Below are positions 1 through 13,499 of a stretch of DNA of 64,000 nucleotides, one piece after another. The stretch's first letter is position 1, and every line of letters starts with the position of its first letter. This DNA comes from Pagrus major (taxonomy: Eukaryota; Chordata; Actinopteri; Spariformes; Sparidae). The stretch spans positions 19,465,165 through 19,529,164 of the forward strand of contig NC_133221.1 of assembly GCF_040436345.1 (NCBI RefSeq). The letters run 5' to 3'. The notes under the pieces are model-generated. The model was given only the letters and a program-made list of their open reading frames with translations. It ran no database searches and was not told where the DNA came from. A program made the translations under genes and the position numbers.

Positions 1-1230
1 GTATCATCAGGTCAAACCGAGTCCGTTTTGGTCCTGCACTGAAAACATGCTGAAGACAATGGCATTCCAGTCTGGAGACAACCAAGACCTCCTCACCAGG
101 AATAGGGACCAAAACAAGGTTTCTCGGCTTGACGGTGTCTCTTCCGACCTTATGCCAGACAGCCGACTGGAAATGCCAGGAATGCTAGACTGCTGCTCGA
201 TAGGAGACCATGTTCCACTTATTGGCTACTGGTGGGCAGAGCCACGGGGACAATGTCCAAGATGAGTTCCCACACAATAGGAACAAGACATTTATGACTC
301 TTCGGCCACGGAAAAAATGAAAGGTTCACACTCAGGACACTCATGGTTCTCGTCCTCCCACTGACACACCGGGAGAGATGCTGCTCCGGGCAGACACTGC
401 TCACATTTCTGGGCCGCGTCTGAAAGGCTGAAGAAAAGGTCTCCCCTGAATCCAACCAGGCTGTCCCATTTAGGGTGATTTAAATGGCCTGTTATTACCT
501 TTCTCAGCCATTGTCTCTCTACTGGTATCCCAGTCTGATGACGCTTTTAATTATTAGTTTCACCAGCACTCATTAGACAGGAGCCAGCAGAAGCCTGGCT
601 TGGTATTTCACTGGCATGTAAACATTACTACTGATAACCCAGGCAACCAAACTATGGCAAATTTAGACACAAACTCTGTTTATAAACTCATAATACTTGG
701 TGTTAGCGATCAGGAGAAAAATAACATTAACACAGCACAAAAGTGTTGAGGAAAGATACAAGAATAGGGCTCCCTGATATGTAGTTAATTTATAGTTCAA
801 TTCCAAAATAAAAGACTATTTTACTATATGATGGCTAACAATGAGAGAGAGCACACATGTGAAAGTAATCCTCAACATTTTACAGCCGATAAGCAAAGAA
901 CAATAGTTCATCAGACTTAACTTGGAAAGCAACATTTCAGAGGAAGGTGTTATACTCTCTACTTCACAACATTTATTTGATGACTTTAGGAGCCATTAAC
1001 TTTACAGATGAAGATTTCAAACTGAGTTTATGAAATGCAATGCGTTGCTATAAAAGAAATTAAATCACACAACAGTATTAAAATGAATAAAACTATCATT
1101 ATTAATTATTGCAGCCAGCTACAATTGAAATGCAACTTGCATGTTACTGCATCAATAATAATTAATATTAGATGTATGTTATAACAGCAACTAAAAAGAT
1201 GATTCTGACTGCGTAGTGAGCACTTATGTT

Positions 1231-1345
1231 CTTATGTTTTGAATCCATTTTCTTGTACTTACATACTTTTACTTGTAACAAAGAGTTTTAAATCGTGGTA
1301 TTAGTACTTTTACCAAAGTTAAAGACCTTAACTTTTTCCACCACT
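1231..1345. mobile_element. Fragment of dispersed repeat family F
   Basis: The stretch carries the phrase 'acttttacttgtaac...agtacttttaccaaagtta...ttccaccactgg', matching the terminal part of the longer element at 46,540-47,212 and a fragment at 59,395-59,520. Such 'acttgagtaaatgtacttagttac' elements are common fish non-autonomous DNA transposons. Only one end is recognisable. Confidence 0.45.
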
Positions 1346-1479
1346 GGTGGAGAATGATCAATGGCAGTGTGTTATAACTAGATTAATAATAAACAGGATA
1401 TTAATAGTCTATTGTAGGTAGTTATATGCTATAGATTTTAAGTAATTCATCTATATTGTTGGCTCATTTAAAGTGCAGT

Positions 1480-1690
1480 TTGTAAGAACTGGCCACCTGT
1501 CAAATCATACTCAGTTAGCTGTGCAGCTAGAAGTTCAGACTGGGAGCTGGGGTTACCAGGAGAGTTTTGGTGTTTACACTGCCAGCACAGGTGCTTTGGA
1601 TTGGGATTTTGGATCACAATAGACGGACATCATAATGTCAACTCACTCATACAAAAGTTTTAAATATGATGACAATGATACAACAAGTAT
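1480..1690. mobile_element. Remnant of repeat family D
   Basis: It shares the core order 'ccacctgtca ... gttagctgtgcagctag ... ttaccaggagagt...ggtgtttacac...gctttggattggga ... catcataatgtca' with copies at 42,905-43,255, 51,440-51,652 and (opposite strand) 52,850-53,081. The termini are lost in this copy. No protein is encoded, so it is a non-autonomous element. Confidence 0.6.
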
Positions 1691-4600
1691 GCAAAAGAAT
1701 AAATGAACTATATTTAGTGTTCCAGTGAGCTGGAGACAACTTTAAGCATGATTTCTATATTCTATTCTTGGGTCTCATCACTCATCTCTGTGGGCTCCTG
1801 TGCTGTGACACTCACTCATGTCACCTCATTGCCTTCAGACTTGGAGTGCCACCTACTGGTGACATATCAGAACAGCAGGGAAAACTTTGAGTTGCACAGA
1901 TTCATCATATAAAGTACTGTTTCAGGATATCAGATATAAGAATATAAGAAGGTTTCTTTGGGTTTTGGTTTATTCTTTTAAATTCTACAGTTTACATTTC
2001 TTTGTAATGTTGATCATGTTTACAGGTACACCTTATTTTGCAGTTGAGAATGTCCGTTTCAAATGCTGCTTTTTAACAAAATAAAAAAACGTGTAATTAT
2101 TGTACCAATTAGTAAAAAGGCCTCTTTTGATGCTCATTACACCTTCACTGCCAATTAGGAGCACGGACACACCAAAACCTTTTCATGAGTCTCCCATTTC
2201 CTCACTGATATCCATTGTACTCTTCAGCTGGTCCACTGCTATTTGAACCCCGTATCCAGACCTTTCCCAATTAGACCCACCTTCCACTTTGAGGTTTACT
2301 TACTCCAAGACGAGGGAGAAAACAGACTCCTTTAACAAGAGGGCCCCTGTTCTCTTGTTCACATGGGGAAGTTTACCCACATCTGTCTCAGCACCTAACC
2401 CCTGGAAGAGAGGGGGTCAGTCCCAAGGCCAGAGGTCAGCACTTGTCCCATTGTGAGCTAGAACCAACATGAACCCCAATCCAACACTGCGGTCAGCGGG
2501 AAACAGTGCCCGGTTGGTTTTTAGGGCCACGGATGTGTGAACTGAACAGGAGTTGTGCTTTGAGGCTGCTTGCCGCACGGAAGCATTTGAAAGGGACTCT
2601 CTCGGTTTCTTAATTAAGTGAAGAACAAATAGTTGTCCTGCTTTGTCGCGTCTTTTCTGCATCATCAATGGCACGCACACAAATAGAAAACAAAGCTGCG
2701 GTTGGAGAATTTGCAGGTGTGCACGGATGCGTGTGAAGCTGCTGGAGGGAGGAACCACCATGCGGGGGGAAAAAAAATCAAGTTTATGTGGCTCTCAAGA
2801 GGGAGGTCTGTGTGAGAACAGATCTAGTTAGGAGCGTCACAACAGATCTGACAAAACAGGCGGCCAGGTCAGGCCAGACTTGCTGCAGCGACCCAGCAGT
2901 ATTCAACCGGATGATAAAAAAAACAGCAGTCTCGCTCCCTCTCCCGCTTTCTCCTGCTCGCTTTCTTTCACTCTTATCAGCAAGCCACCATCCATAATTG
3001 ACCTGATTCCCAGATTTCTGTCCCTCTGACCACCCTTGCCGTAGCATAAAAGTGGGCAGCATAGGTGGCAGAAGACTGCCCGGCTGAAGGGAAAAGGGAT
3101 GTAAAAAGAAAGTATTCTTCTAAACGTCTTGAAAGAAAAAGGGAAATCAGCATAATGACCGTGCTCCCCTACCACACATTCACTCTCTCACGCACACATA
3201 CACACACTCCTCCTTCTCCCATCCGCATCCAAATCTTGATTAACCTCCTCTCCCACTCCCCCTTTCCCACCCACTCACATTCACACATACACATGGACAC
3301 AAAGTGCCTCGGAGGCCCCCTGACAGATGGGGAGAGGGGTTTTCGGGGGGTTCCTCTGAACAAATGGCACCCTGGTTCAGTGTGGTGTTGTCAGGGTTTG
3401 AATTGATCCCCGGGACTACAGAGGCTTCTCTCTGCCAGCGTGTCACAATGGCAACAAGTGTGTAGAGCTGGGAGCAAGCTTGTACAGGCATGGGACCCAT
3501 ACCTCATGAATGATAGCTTAGCAAATGGCCCTCCTTTCACTGGCTTTCATTGTAGGGCCATCTCTCGTTCTCTTTCATACCCTACTCAAAAAACTTGCCC
3601 AGCTTTGTTAGTTTTATTGGGTTTGATTGGTTTGAGATTCTGAAACGTGTTGGTTTTTGTGCGATTTTGTGTGTGTGAACTTCGGAGGAGGGCGGGGGGA
3701 GTGTGTGGGTGTGTGTTGGTGGTGGTGTTTAGAGGGGTGAGGGGGCGGTGGGGTGTATTTTTGTACATTTTTGCTTGTTAAATTGATGGGCGCTGTGGTC
3801 TCACGGTATGGTCCGTGGAATGATGTAAAGCTATCTGTCATTGGCCAAAGCCGGTGAATGTGATTCAGTTTTATATGAATAGCACTTCCTGGGAGGTCGT
3901 GATGTTTTTCACTCGGTGAGATAAACACCATGTGTGCAATTTTCACAGCTTTCCATAAATTCAGCCACATACACGGCAACGAGGCTTTCACACAGTTATA
4001 ACGGCCATATATCCTGTCTTAAGAGTAACATCCTGTTTGTTCGGAAAAGGCATAAAATCTCCTGCATTCACTTTTGTCCTAGTCGTATATTTGTCTAATA
4101 TGCTCTTGTATATCAGCATAATGAGCCCCTGTCTCATCCAGAAGATAAAGCCTGGCTGAAAGTCCACTGTGACCCCTCAGCTGACCCCGGGCAGCACTTT
4201 ACAGGCTCAGGAACAATCGTCCCATTGCTAGATAACAACGGCATCATCCCTCCGGGCTCATTTCATCAGTGTCACTTCTCCTCCGTCTGGTTAATGTTTC
4301 ACTAGTCCTCCATTTCTTCCTGTAGGAGAGGGGGAGAAGGAAAAGGAGAAGCAGAGGAGGCTTGGTTAATCACAAAAGGAAAACAGAGGGTGATCGATTG
4401 ATTGGTAAACAAACAGGTCGGACAGGCAGCGGCAGAGCAGAAGTGACCCGGGGAGTCGAGCCTCCTTATCTTCCTCATGTGACATCTCCATCCATCATGC
4501 CTCATTATCATAGTCGTATCAGGAGGTGCTGATGGAGCTGATTACCTGCTTTCAAATCTCGATTACAAAACAAGGATAGAGTTTTAATCCTGTCGCAACC

Positions 4601-5034
4601 AGGAAGTGTGAAAAAAGGTTTTTATCTGTTTTATTGTTTTTGTGCATGTTTTTTTAACTGTCTCCTCATAGACAGCTCTGACAACCACTAAAAAAAACAC
4701 AGGAACAGCCCGGTATAGTATCGCTGCAGTTTGTGTAATAGTCTCAAAATATAACCAATAGGACTTGTAGGACTGTACAATAGGACTGTACATTGACACA
4801 AAAAGTAAAATTGTTTGCGTGACTCTCAGCACTACATTCATGGGCCGCGCTGGAGTTGCAGGTAAGGTGGCCAAATGAAGTCCTGTGCAGTCACACCAGA
4901 TTCTAGGATACACATCCAGTCTGTTGTTGGGTTTAAGCAGAGAAAATAATTTTGATTAAAGTCAAAAGATATTTTCAGCTTGTGACTACCGCACAAAATG
5001 TATTCTATAGGATTCACTTCAATTAAGGGAAGCT

Positions 5035-5245
5035 GTTAATTAATTCACATTAACAACGCACATCTTGGACTCATTTATGTAACATTAGCTAACGTATGCT
5101 ATCATAAGCTTTCGTCTAAATGTAGGTAATGGGTTACCAAATATGTTTTTTTTCCATTCAGGTTAAGCAACAGTTAGACAACAGCTAACGTTAGCATACG
5201 TTAGTTAATCTAAACTAAATGAGTCCAAAATGTGCATTGATAATA
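5035..5245. mobile_element. Imperfect foldback element (about 48-bp arms)
   Basis: Positions about 5,052-5,102 ('aacaacgcacat..ggactcatttatgt..ttagctaacgtatgct') are repeated as an imperfect reverse complement at about 5,192-5,242 ('ttagcatacgttagttaat...aatgagtccaaaatgtgc'), around a spacer of roughly 90 bases. This is the form of a small foldback or MITE-like transposon. No coding capacity. Confidence 0.55.
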
Positions 5246-5264
5246 TATAAAAGCTGTCAAGCTT

Positions 5265-5504
5265 GTGGGTGTCTCTGGGCCAGACAACCTGTATGGAGCC
5301 TCTTTTATGTTTGTTCTTGTTGGCGTTTTTAAAACAAGTCCCCATCTACTTCCGTTGTTCAGGAGAGTGCTGCAACGCTGTTTTGCTGTGAAGCTAAAGA
5401 AATGTTTTGTGGACTACAAAACTTCACCCTAACCCTAACCCATCGGCGTGGAGGTGAGTAAATAATGAGTGAATTTTCATTTTTGGGTGAACAGTTCCTT
5501 TAAG
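5265..5504 (-). mobile_element. Truncated copy of repeat family B ('ggaacagttcaccc' element)
   Basis: The right end 'tttttgggtgaacagttccttta' is one terminal inverted repeat of the element seen complete at 56,697-57,173. The interior matches that copy in reverse complement (phrases 'aagtccccatctacttc', 'tgcaacgctgttttgctgtg', 'acaaaac'). It also contains a short 'ccctaaccctaaccc' run. The other terminus is missing or absorbed in the neighbouring foldback. Confidence 0.7.
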
Positions 5505-5779
5505 GCTAGGGAGAGATCATGACTTTGGTTATGTTAAAAACAAATTAGTTGACTACTGATGAAATGTGACACATTTTCCATTTTTAACTTTTGTGTCCTG
5601 AGTGTCACACATAAATGGACAGTTTGTACCTGTGTACACAAATCCTCCAGATTACATTGCATCACTTTTTCAGGAACTGCTTTTATACCGGGTTAGACAG
5701 CCAGATGCAGCACAACTACAAATAGGAGATGGTTTTAAGGGGGTACTCCAGTGAATTAGTATTCCACTTCCATACAGTT

Positions 5780-6010
5780 GTGGCCATCACAAGACAATGG
5801 TCAAAATCAGAGCAGCAGAGGCCACTTTAACCACACCTGTAGTCTTTAACGTGATTAAACAAATGGATCCTTCATTTCACATAATGCAACTGGATAGCAT
5901 CTTTAATTGGACCCATCCATGCCTAAATGCTCTCTTCTTGCAAATCCCACACCTCGAGTTCAACCCGTCCAAGACTTTGATCAGTATTTGCTCTGTGGTA
6001 GATGTATAAG
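5780..6010. repeat. Dispersed repeat family G, copy 1
   Basis: The phrases 'caatggtcaaaatc.gagcagcagaggcca' followed by 'aatggatcctt.catttc..ataatgcaac' recur in diverged form at about 13,515-13,640. The two share order over about 130 bases. Identity of the element is unknown; it has no coding potential. Confidence 0.45.
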
Positions 6011-6479
6011 TAACAGTCACCTACCATGTGCTCTTTTCCAGAAAATGACAATTCAAAGTGTGAGCTTAATCAGATTCTTTAACATGGATTACATCTTGGC
6101 CCAGTTTAGTTCAGTATCTACTTAATGAAATAGCTCTGAAATTGGTAGATTGCATACAGCACAGTCTTTATTCCTGTTTATCACCATCCCTTTGCAGCTA
6201 AGTGAAAAACTTAAATTTGAGCTCAGCCATTTAACTGTGTAACAAGAGGGCCACACCCCAGGCTGTGGTCTGGGTCAAAGAGCAAAGGTACACATCTCAT
6301 ACATACCGAGGTGTCAGGACGATGTGCTCCCTTGCTCGCCTTTGTGTCGACCACTCTGCATAGCAATGGCAAGTAAATTGCAATATGTTTGAATTGTTGA
6401 GGTGGAGGGGCAAGCGCGTATTGTTGAAGGGCCAAGGTCTGCATATTAAGAAAACACGGAGGGAGAGCGGGCAACTAAA

Positions 6480-6625
6480 AGGGCCTATGAATGAGAATCA
6501 ATTAATTTTCATTTACCTCCATTAGCACTGGGCAGTGATTTGCATCTGTGAACCCATTGCCAAACTGGCAGCAACTCTTTTAGCTGAGGGAGAGGGCCAC
6601 ATTAAGCTAATGATGGGGGGCAGAG
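6480..6625. promoter_or_regulatory. Candidate conserved non-coding element
   Basis: A repeat-free block with ATTA/TAAT homeodomain-type cores ('aatcaattaattttcatttacctccattagc', split here for length) and no open frame. It has the look of developmental enhancer sequence, but I have no alignment, so this is only a suggestion based on composition and absence of simple repeats. Confidence 0.2.
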
Positions 6626-8849
6626 GGAGAGACAAAAGGCTGTATGTGTGGTAGGGGAGGCCTGGCCGTCCTCTTCTCTCATTAGCACCACAGTGCCCTG
6701 CACTGCTGTCACACAGCGAGCTCTCACAGGCAGATCATTAACCACTAGCTGTGAGGTGAAAAATATGCAGCCCGACAATAAAAAAAAGTTTTCTCAGCTT
6801 ATCAAGCACACATTTTTTAGTTTGAGCTACTGTATTCGGTGCCCCTGAGCAAGACACTGGACCCCGAAAAGAGAGAGAGAGAAATTCACAAAAAAGCTAA
6901 TCTTAACTGTCTTGACAATAAACATCACTTTATCCAACACCGTGCAGTGTGCACAAAACTGTAATATAGATTTTTATCTACATGTGTAACTCATTTTTGT
7001 TTCCATGTACAATGAAATTTACTCCAGTTAGTTGCAGATAAAATCACTATCTGCATGTTATAGGAAACAGTTTCAAGACTGCTGTCATCACCGAACACTT
7101 CTCTACAAGCCTGATCCCAATAAAGCTGTGTACATGCAAATCCTTTTATTTAACTGAATCATACAAATAAAGGATGTTCAACGTCAACTGATAAACTTTA
7201 TCAATTTTTGCAATTATACACTCGTTTGGCGATTGATGCCTGCCACATACAAAATGAGAAGAACAACAACTCGACTGGTTTGAAATCAGGGCTGTATGTA
7301 CAAACCATTAACACGAAGACGATCCTAAAAGAACAACCATATTTTAGACAACTGAGTGATGGTTTAACCCAGAGAAACTTTACACAGGTACCAACTCACC
7401 AACTTTTGTAGATCATGTGAGTTTGTAATACAAGTAGGGAGTCATTAACCAAGAGCTAAAGACAGTTGGGAAGTAGTGGAGGAAATGTACTGATCCAAAG
7501 GTCAGCAGGTCTGCATCTGTAGAAGTAATCCAGAAAGTAGCTCATCTACACTTTCCCATGCATGATGACTATTACAGAAGCAGTTTATCAAGCCAGAGCA
7601 CTTACAGACAAAAATGTAAAACTGGCACAGATGTATAACTAACCCACCAATGTAGATTGATCTAAACTTCAAGGTGCCACAAACACAAAAAAGAATCACA
7701 AACATCCAAAGCAAAGAGAAATAACAGCATCATCGCTTAAATTCTTACACAGGGAAGCAAACATAAAAATAACCATAATCTCTCAAACCTCAAAATTCTT
7801 TACATGTGCTTTATAATAGGAATATGTTTAGGACAAAATCAAAAGCAACGTCTTAGATGACTGGCGTGCATATATTACATCATTGATAGAATAGTACAGA
7901 GTTGTTTTTCATAGACTACATCTGATGTTGGCTGTCATATCAGGTGACTATAAATTCAGCATGCTGCGGATCAGGAAAGAGTTCCCGTTCTTCCACAAAA
8001 ATCCACACTGAAAGTGAAACACCAGATTCACAGAGCTGAATTATATGACAGCAGAACATAAAATGTAAAAATGTGATCCAATATTACACCTGGGAAAAAC
8101 AAGGACTCAAAACTCCTAATGCTACAGTTTTTTTTTTTTTGCATATTTACAGGTCAGTGATGATTTAAATGTGTTTTTGTGAGGTACCTGGGATACTAGA
8201 GCAACTTTAGTGCCCCTTTACTTAAATTCGTCAAGTCTCTGGAGCTCATTATTTCTCCTCTCAGTTATTCTTGTTTTAAATTTAACTCATCATGTTTTTA
8301 TCAGTGCTGCTCTGAAGATATGAGACAAAATTGCAGACCTGGTAGTTGAGTAACAAAGTTTTATCAGTGCCGACTTCAGTCTAGACTTAAGTGCAGAGAG
8401 CATTATCTATGTAAGACTGTGATTACATTATCAATAGCTTTGCATATGTTTAACTGAAGCTTCAGGATCAAAACATGGTAAGAAAATCTCTCCCAGACAG
8501 TCTCAAACAAAACGTCTGAGAATTTAGATTACAGTCCCTGTTTCTCAATGTGGGGAATAGCCACAAGATCGTGAAGGAGGGTCAAATTAAAACAGGATTA
8601 GACATGAGGGTCTGGTCATCTTATTGCCGCACGACGCTGCAGAGTCTCGCCTCCACGTGTAGGGAGGAACCTAGACGGTATGAAATGGAGCGGAAGGTAT
8701 GAGCAGAGAAGAGGATGAAAGACCGAAAGGGAGAAGGGAGCAGACAGGGTCACAGATGTGACATTACACTAACAATGGGAGCGCCGGGGGTAAAAGTGTG
8801 CAGACATCCCATCTTGGGCAAAGCTGTCTCCCAGCTGTTTGGTTCACCT

Positions 8850-9320
8850 GTCTATTAAAAGGGGACATATTTCTTGGTGTCTACAGAAGGAGAGACAGAT
8901 TTATTGGGCCTACAAGAGAGAGGCCTTAAAGTGGGCTGATTATTAGACAAGGGCCAATAAATCACTTTTCCTCTTGTTTTGGGAGGTCTGACTCTCCACA
9001 AGCTTGTTGATAAATCAGAAGAGATATCAATATGAGTTGAAAGCATGTGGAAAGTGCAGCAGATGCATAAACAAATTAATAATTTAATAGCGAGGAAAAA
9101 TTAAGTGGTTTGGTCTCATAGCTTATCAAAGACGTGCCTCTATCTTGGGAGTAATTGAGGACCACATGGTGGGGGGCTTTACATTAAAGCCCAGACAGAT
9201 ATTGAAGTGACCTCCAGCCCTTTCCTGTACTCGGGCGGCCCCCTTCTAAAACAAAGCGGACATGACAAGAGGAGAGGGGAGAAATCAGATGGCTTAATTG
9301 TTCCTTGACAATTAGACCAT
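8850..9320. promoter_or_regulatory. Candidate conserved non-coding element
   Basis: A repeat-free, moderately complex block containing several GATA/TTATC, CCAAT-like ('gccaataaatca') and ATTA cores, with no reading frame of note. It stands out from the AT-rich transposon-bearing sequence around it. Conservation in other fish was not tested. Confidence 0.2.
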
Positions 9321-10010
9321 CACTCAAGCGAACATTGAGCAACCCAGCAAAAGTAGCAAAGGGAGGAGGCAGCTGAAGAAAGGGATGAAAGAAGAGGGCA
9401 CTAAAACCCCTACTGAGTGAGAGGGAAAGAGGGAGAGGGCCCTGCTATTGAGGGCCCGACAGGGCAAAAGGAGCAGAGAGCAGTTTACAATCCTGTACAG
9501 TGCTGTTCTGCACCATTAAGTGGCATGGAGGGCAGGGCCGGGACAATGGGCTTCTGTCCCCAAGGAGAAGGCCAGCAGCTCCAGAGGAGTCCTCCCTTTC
9601 AGCCCATATGGTTGCGGCCGCCTCACAGGATGCTCCTCACGCCGTGGCCGCATGCTCAGCATCTGGACACATGAGGTACACCGTCTCTCCTCAGTGACCA
9701 CTGCAGCGTCAGGGAGGGCAGCAGGGTCTCCATGGTAACACTGCCGCGACACCCAAGGATTCAGAGCAGCACTCAAGAGATTAAGGAAAGGAAGTACTTC
9801 TGGATGGAGTGAAATCCCAATTTTGTTGGATTTAGAGTCACACAGCACATCCCCATGCAGATAGCAAGCATGGTTTATTCAAAAGAGGCTCACAAATACA
9901 TCCAAACAAACCTTTGTAGAAAGTTTCTTTTTTCAAGAGTGCAGATGAAAATGCTGCTTTCGCTTAAATATAATGTGAAGTTACAGAAGTTAACACTGTA
10001 ATATTTAATA

Positions 10011-10390
10011 TTAAAGTTGCACTATGCAGTTTTGGGGAGGAAATTTTAATCAGAAGAGAGAGATCTTCATTAACTGACTTTTTATGCCCAAAGAAACTAA
10101 ATAAACAACCTCTCTCTGTTTTCATGACTGAATGAAGAGAATAAACAAACTGACCTTAAAGGACAACACAATTTCATACTGTTTTACTTTGTTTACATGT
10201 GGCGGACCCTGCCACCTTTCTAGCTTCAAACAGTGTTCTGGGGACCTTATTTTCCTCTGAGAGCAGTGTGTTTATTCAGTTATGGAATAAACAAATATTT
10301 CTGAGTTTGTATTATTACATCATTAATATTGTAAATGTTAAAAATTCTGAGTTTGAATTTCTTCTCCAAAACTAAATAGTGCCCCTTTAA
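10011..10390 (-). mobile_element. Family A MITE-like element
   Basis: It is bounded by 'taaagttgcactatgcagttttgg' on the left and the matching inverted end 'ccaaaactaaatagtgccccttta' on the right. The interior carries the diagnostic phrases 'catgtggcggaccctgccacctttc' and 'tctgagtttgtattattac' (each split over positions 10,195-10,320). Four further copies occur at 47,396, 47,876, 49,558 and 54,579. The flanking TTTAA on both sides suggests a TTAA-type target site. Confidence 0.75.
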
Positions 10391-11194
10391 AGATAATTTT
10401 CCAACTTGAGAACAATAATGCTTCTTACTCACTAGCTTTTTTTTCATGGACATGGACACAATCCAAATTGGACAGACTGCCAAGCACTTATACAACAGCT
10501 TTTACCCGAAAAGCTTTTTTTTTTCAAGAAATGTCCAAATGCTTCTAAACACAAGCAGATGCATGTCTAAACCATTTACATTACTTTAGCTAGTGTATTT
10601 CCCTCTATGCTCAGAGCAACTGTGACTCCTGTCCCCTTTGGACCGCTGACAAAGAGCTGTCAGAATGATGGATTATGAAGCTGCTGCCTGAATTTCAAAC
10701 AAGGGACCTGTCTTAACTCCAGTCCATCCTTAAACAGAACCACAAACCCCCAAAAGAGAAAAAAATTTAAGCCTGGCGACCGGGAGAGAAAAGAAGCTGG
10801 GGGTGAGCCTGGAGAAGAAGAATCTTAACAAGTGTTTACCCTCTTTCTGTTGCCAAGCTGTGGAGCAATAACCTACCGTAGCGAAAGGCAGTGCCTGATC
10901 CAGGAAGAATGGCCCCAGCCTGCCAGGTCAGGGGTCACTAACTCTGCCATTGTCTCTGACAGGGCAAGCACACTCCAGCTTTTCTCCAGCTTTCAAAGGC
11001 CTATGATGGGGGTGGAAAGATAGGCCTGAAAACACTGGGTCAGGACCGGGGGCTCTATGGTAGTCGAGGAATAAAGATTCGGACCCCAGAGGTTAAATGA
11101 AGAGCGAAAGGGCCCTTCTGTCCAATTACTGAGGGACAAATGCTCTCTGTGACCCATCAGGGTCAGAGTTCAGCGGAGCCATTGGTAGCGGCAC

Positions 11195-11360
11195 ACTCTG
11201 GCTTTTTGTGAATCAGATGAGATGAACCTCCGCTGTGTTTATCTAAGTGACACCCTGACCAATAGTAAAAGTATAAATAATTCGGGGGCTTGTGTGCTGC
11301 CACTTAGCAGAATTAATTTATAGACCAGGGCTGCGGCGGGTCAAGCTTTTTAACACTTAC
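11195..11360. promoter_or_regulatory. Candidate conserved non-coding element
   Basis: The block includes 'gtttatctaagtgacaccc' and 'agcagaattaatttatagac', has no simple repeats and no coding frame, and resembles ancient enhancer sequence in composition. Nothing beyond composition supports this. Confidence 0.2.
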
Positions 11361-11990
11361 AAGATGGAGCATTTAATGAAAAGGCTGAGTATAATCAGGA
11401 GTTAGGATATGAAATGAAATGAAATATAAAGTACTGCTTTTATCAGCTAAAATGTATTCTGAGATGCACTCAAGGAAAACCAAAGTTGTGCAAAGTTATG
11501 CACTGATGAATAAACCCGCCATCAACTCCCCTTTCAGCCGAGCCGGTCAGTAGGTCTTCTAATCATGTGCCCATCTCAGTCTCGGGCGGCACTTGTGGTG
11601 TTAATACCTGCTGATACAAAAGCCCAGTGGAGCGGCGTGGTGAGAGTGTCCCATATCCGGACATGGCTGGATTAGACTGTTCCTGAACCACTTCCTCCTG
11701 AGCCCATGGGCCGCCGGGGATTATGTCAGCGAATTTAATCATCTGCACTTGTTAGGTTAACAAGCAAAGTACAATCATATTACAAGATTCAGGCAAAGTC
11801 CTTTCATTGTTCGGGCTCTTGCACAACAGCGAGTTCCAGACTTAGTCCTGAAATTCACAGTATTAGCTATACTTTCTGTGTACATGTCGTTCACCTAAGA
11901 AATGTTATGTTTATCCCAGTATTTTGAGGTTGTCTTGCAGGAAACTCAAATAACAACTGAGGTTCTCAATACAGGTTAAAATTACTTTTT

Positions 11991-12026
11991 AGAATAAGGC
12001 AAGGCAACTTTGCATTGCCTTATTCT
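11991..12026. repeat. 12-bp hairpin inside a repeat-like segment
   Basis: The arms 'agaataaggcaa' (11,991-12,002) and 'ttgccttattct' (12,015-12,026) are perfect reverse complements with a 12-base loop. It lies in a segment (about 11,960-12,480) with the 'ggttaggtttaggcaccaaaacc' type phrase typical of dispersed fish repeats. Confidence 0.6.
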
Positions 12027-13499
12027 GGCAAACGACCCAATTGCTAGAATAAATGTTGCAGCACTTCTTTCTGTTCAATTTCATGTTGTGACAACGCTGT
12101 GCTTATGGTCTGGTTAGGTTTAGGCACCAAAACCACTTGGTTAGGGTTATGAAAAGATCTTGTTTTGGCTTAAAATATCTGGTTCCATCACCACAAACAG
12201 GCTGGAAAAAGTCCCGACGTCTCTGCAAAGATTTCTAGTGGTTTCACGTTTACATGCCACCACCATCCTCTCAACTTTGTGACATGAAACTAACTAAGCT
12301 GGTAGAAAAGCAGTCTTAAAAGGTCAAAACTTCAGCAAAACTCCACAACCACAAGTGTGGCTATACAAATGACATACAGGACATTCCCTCCTTAAACAAA
12401 ATTGCATCCTGTGTTCATACAAATCCCACTAAACCATGGCAGCACTGAGTCATAGCAGGGTCACCGCAGCAAAATCTCTCAGAAAATCCAGAAATGAACC
12501 TGAGAACAATCCATCAAAGCCCTGAGATGCGGTCGCCTGGAACACACTGAGCGCCATGAAAGCTTTAAATCTCTTCCTCTGCAGAATCCATTTAGTATGG
12601 CTCTGCCACACTCCACCAGGGGGGTGCTGGGGCTGGATACCAGGCGTGGTACCACAGGGATAAGTTATGCAGCCACTGTTTGTGTGTGTACATCCTTGCT
12701 TGTGTTTTCTGTGTGTGTGAATGTGAGGATTTTCCCCTTTCTGGGACTCCTCTCTGCAGGTCCTCTCCGTCCCTCATGAGCTAGCATAAGCCTGTTGGAC
12801 ACACATCGGAGGGGTGAAGGGGAGTCACTGGGAGTGAGCCAGGCTCCCAGGGTCTTACAGGCCCTTAGAAGGAGCAGGATGACCTTTAATCAGGGATCAG
12901 GAGCCTGGACTGCAGCTGGAGGCCCACAGGAACCCTGATTATACCAGAGCCCTCAGGTCACACTCCCAGCTGGCCATCCACCTTGAGCCAGGACACGGAG
13001 GCAGCCTTAGGCCGGATGAAGCGCTCAGTGCAGGCATGAGGTGTACATTTATGATGAAGTCTTAACATTGATCTACAAGATCTTCATCCACATGGTCTGA
13101 ATAACATCCAAGGACACGAGTTTGATACCAGCGATCAGATTCTCTGTGTTGCAGCCAAACCGCACTCACACATGAGGGTTTTATTGGATTTATGACTCCT
13201 CATACTCGACTTACTCAACTTATCACAATATAAGATCAAAAGCAATAAATCAAATATTCTGGCTGTGATTGAGTGAAAAACTTTTGGGTGAACTTGCTTT
13301 CATTGTTACAAGGACTGAAGGTAGCGCCAAGACGGTTGGATGCATCGGAGTGATGAGACGTTAAAATGGAAGGAATGAGAGCTCCACTGCTTGGACGCCG
13401 AGATATTTGGCACTTCAGTCAGCATTGAATTCTCAACATTTGGGCTGAGCACTCACACATTTGGTTACACCTCCATGAAGTTGCGGGACTCAGAAAATA

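Larger units (their letters stand above)
1..5034. other. Gene-free stretch, left edge
   Basis: I see no recognisable coding exon here; the short open frames lack family resemblance, codon bias or splice context. The left 500 bases are moderately GC-rich and repeat-free; positions about 1,000-1,450 are AT-rich. A CT/CA-rich run at about 3,170-3,300 and a GT-rich run at about 3,660-3,765 are simple-sequence and explain the odd His/Thr/Pro-rich open frames there. Two transposon remnants are listed separately. Confidence 0.6.
5505..10010. other. Gene-free stretch
   Basis: No coding exon is recognised. The stretch contains a dispersed-repeat fragment (about 5,780-6,010) and two repeat-free blocks listed as possible regulatory elements. 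Around 7,200-8,500 the sequence is AT-rich and featureless to my eye. Confidence 0.55.

Noticed and set aside
3065..3406. 113-codon frame with Thr-His-rich centre
   Set aside because: The composition follows a CA/CT-rich low-complexity tract; no start context or family match.
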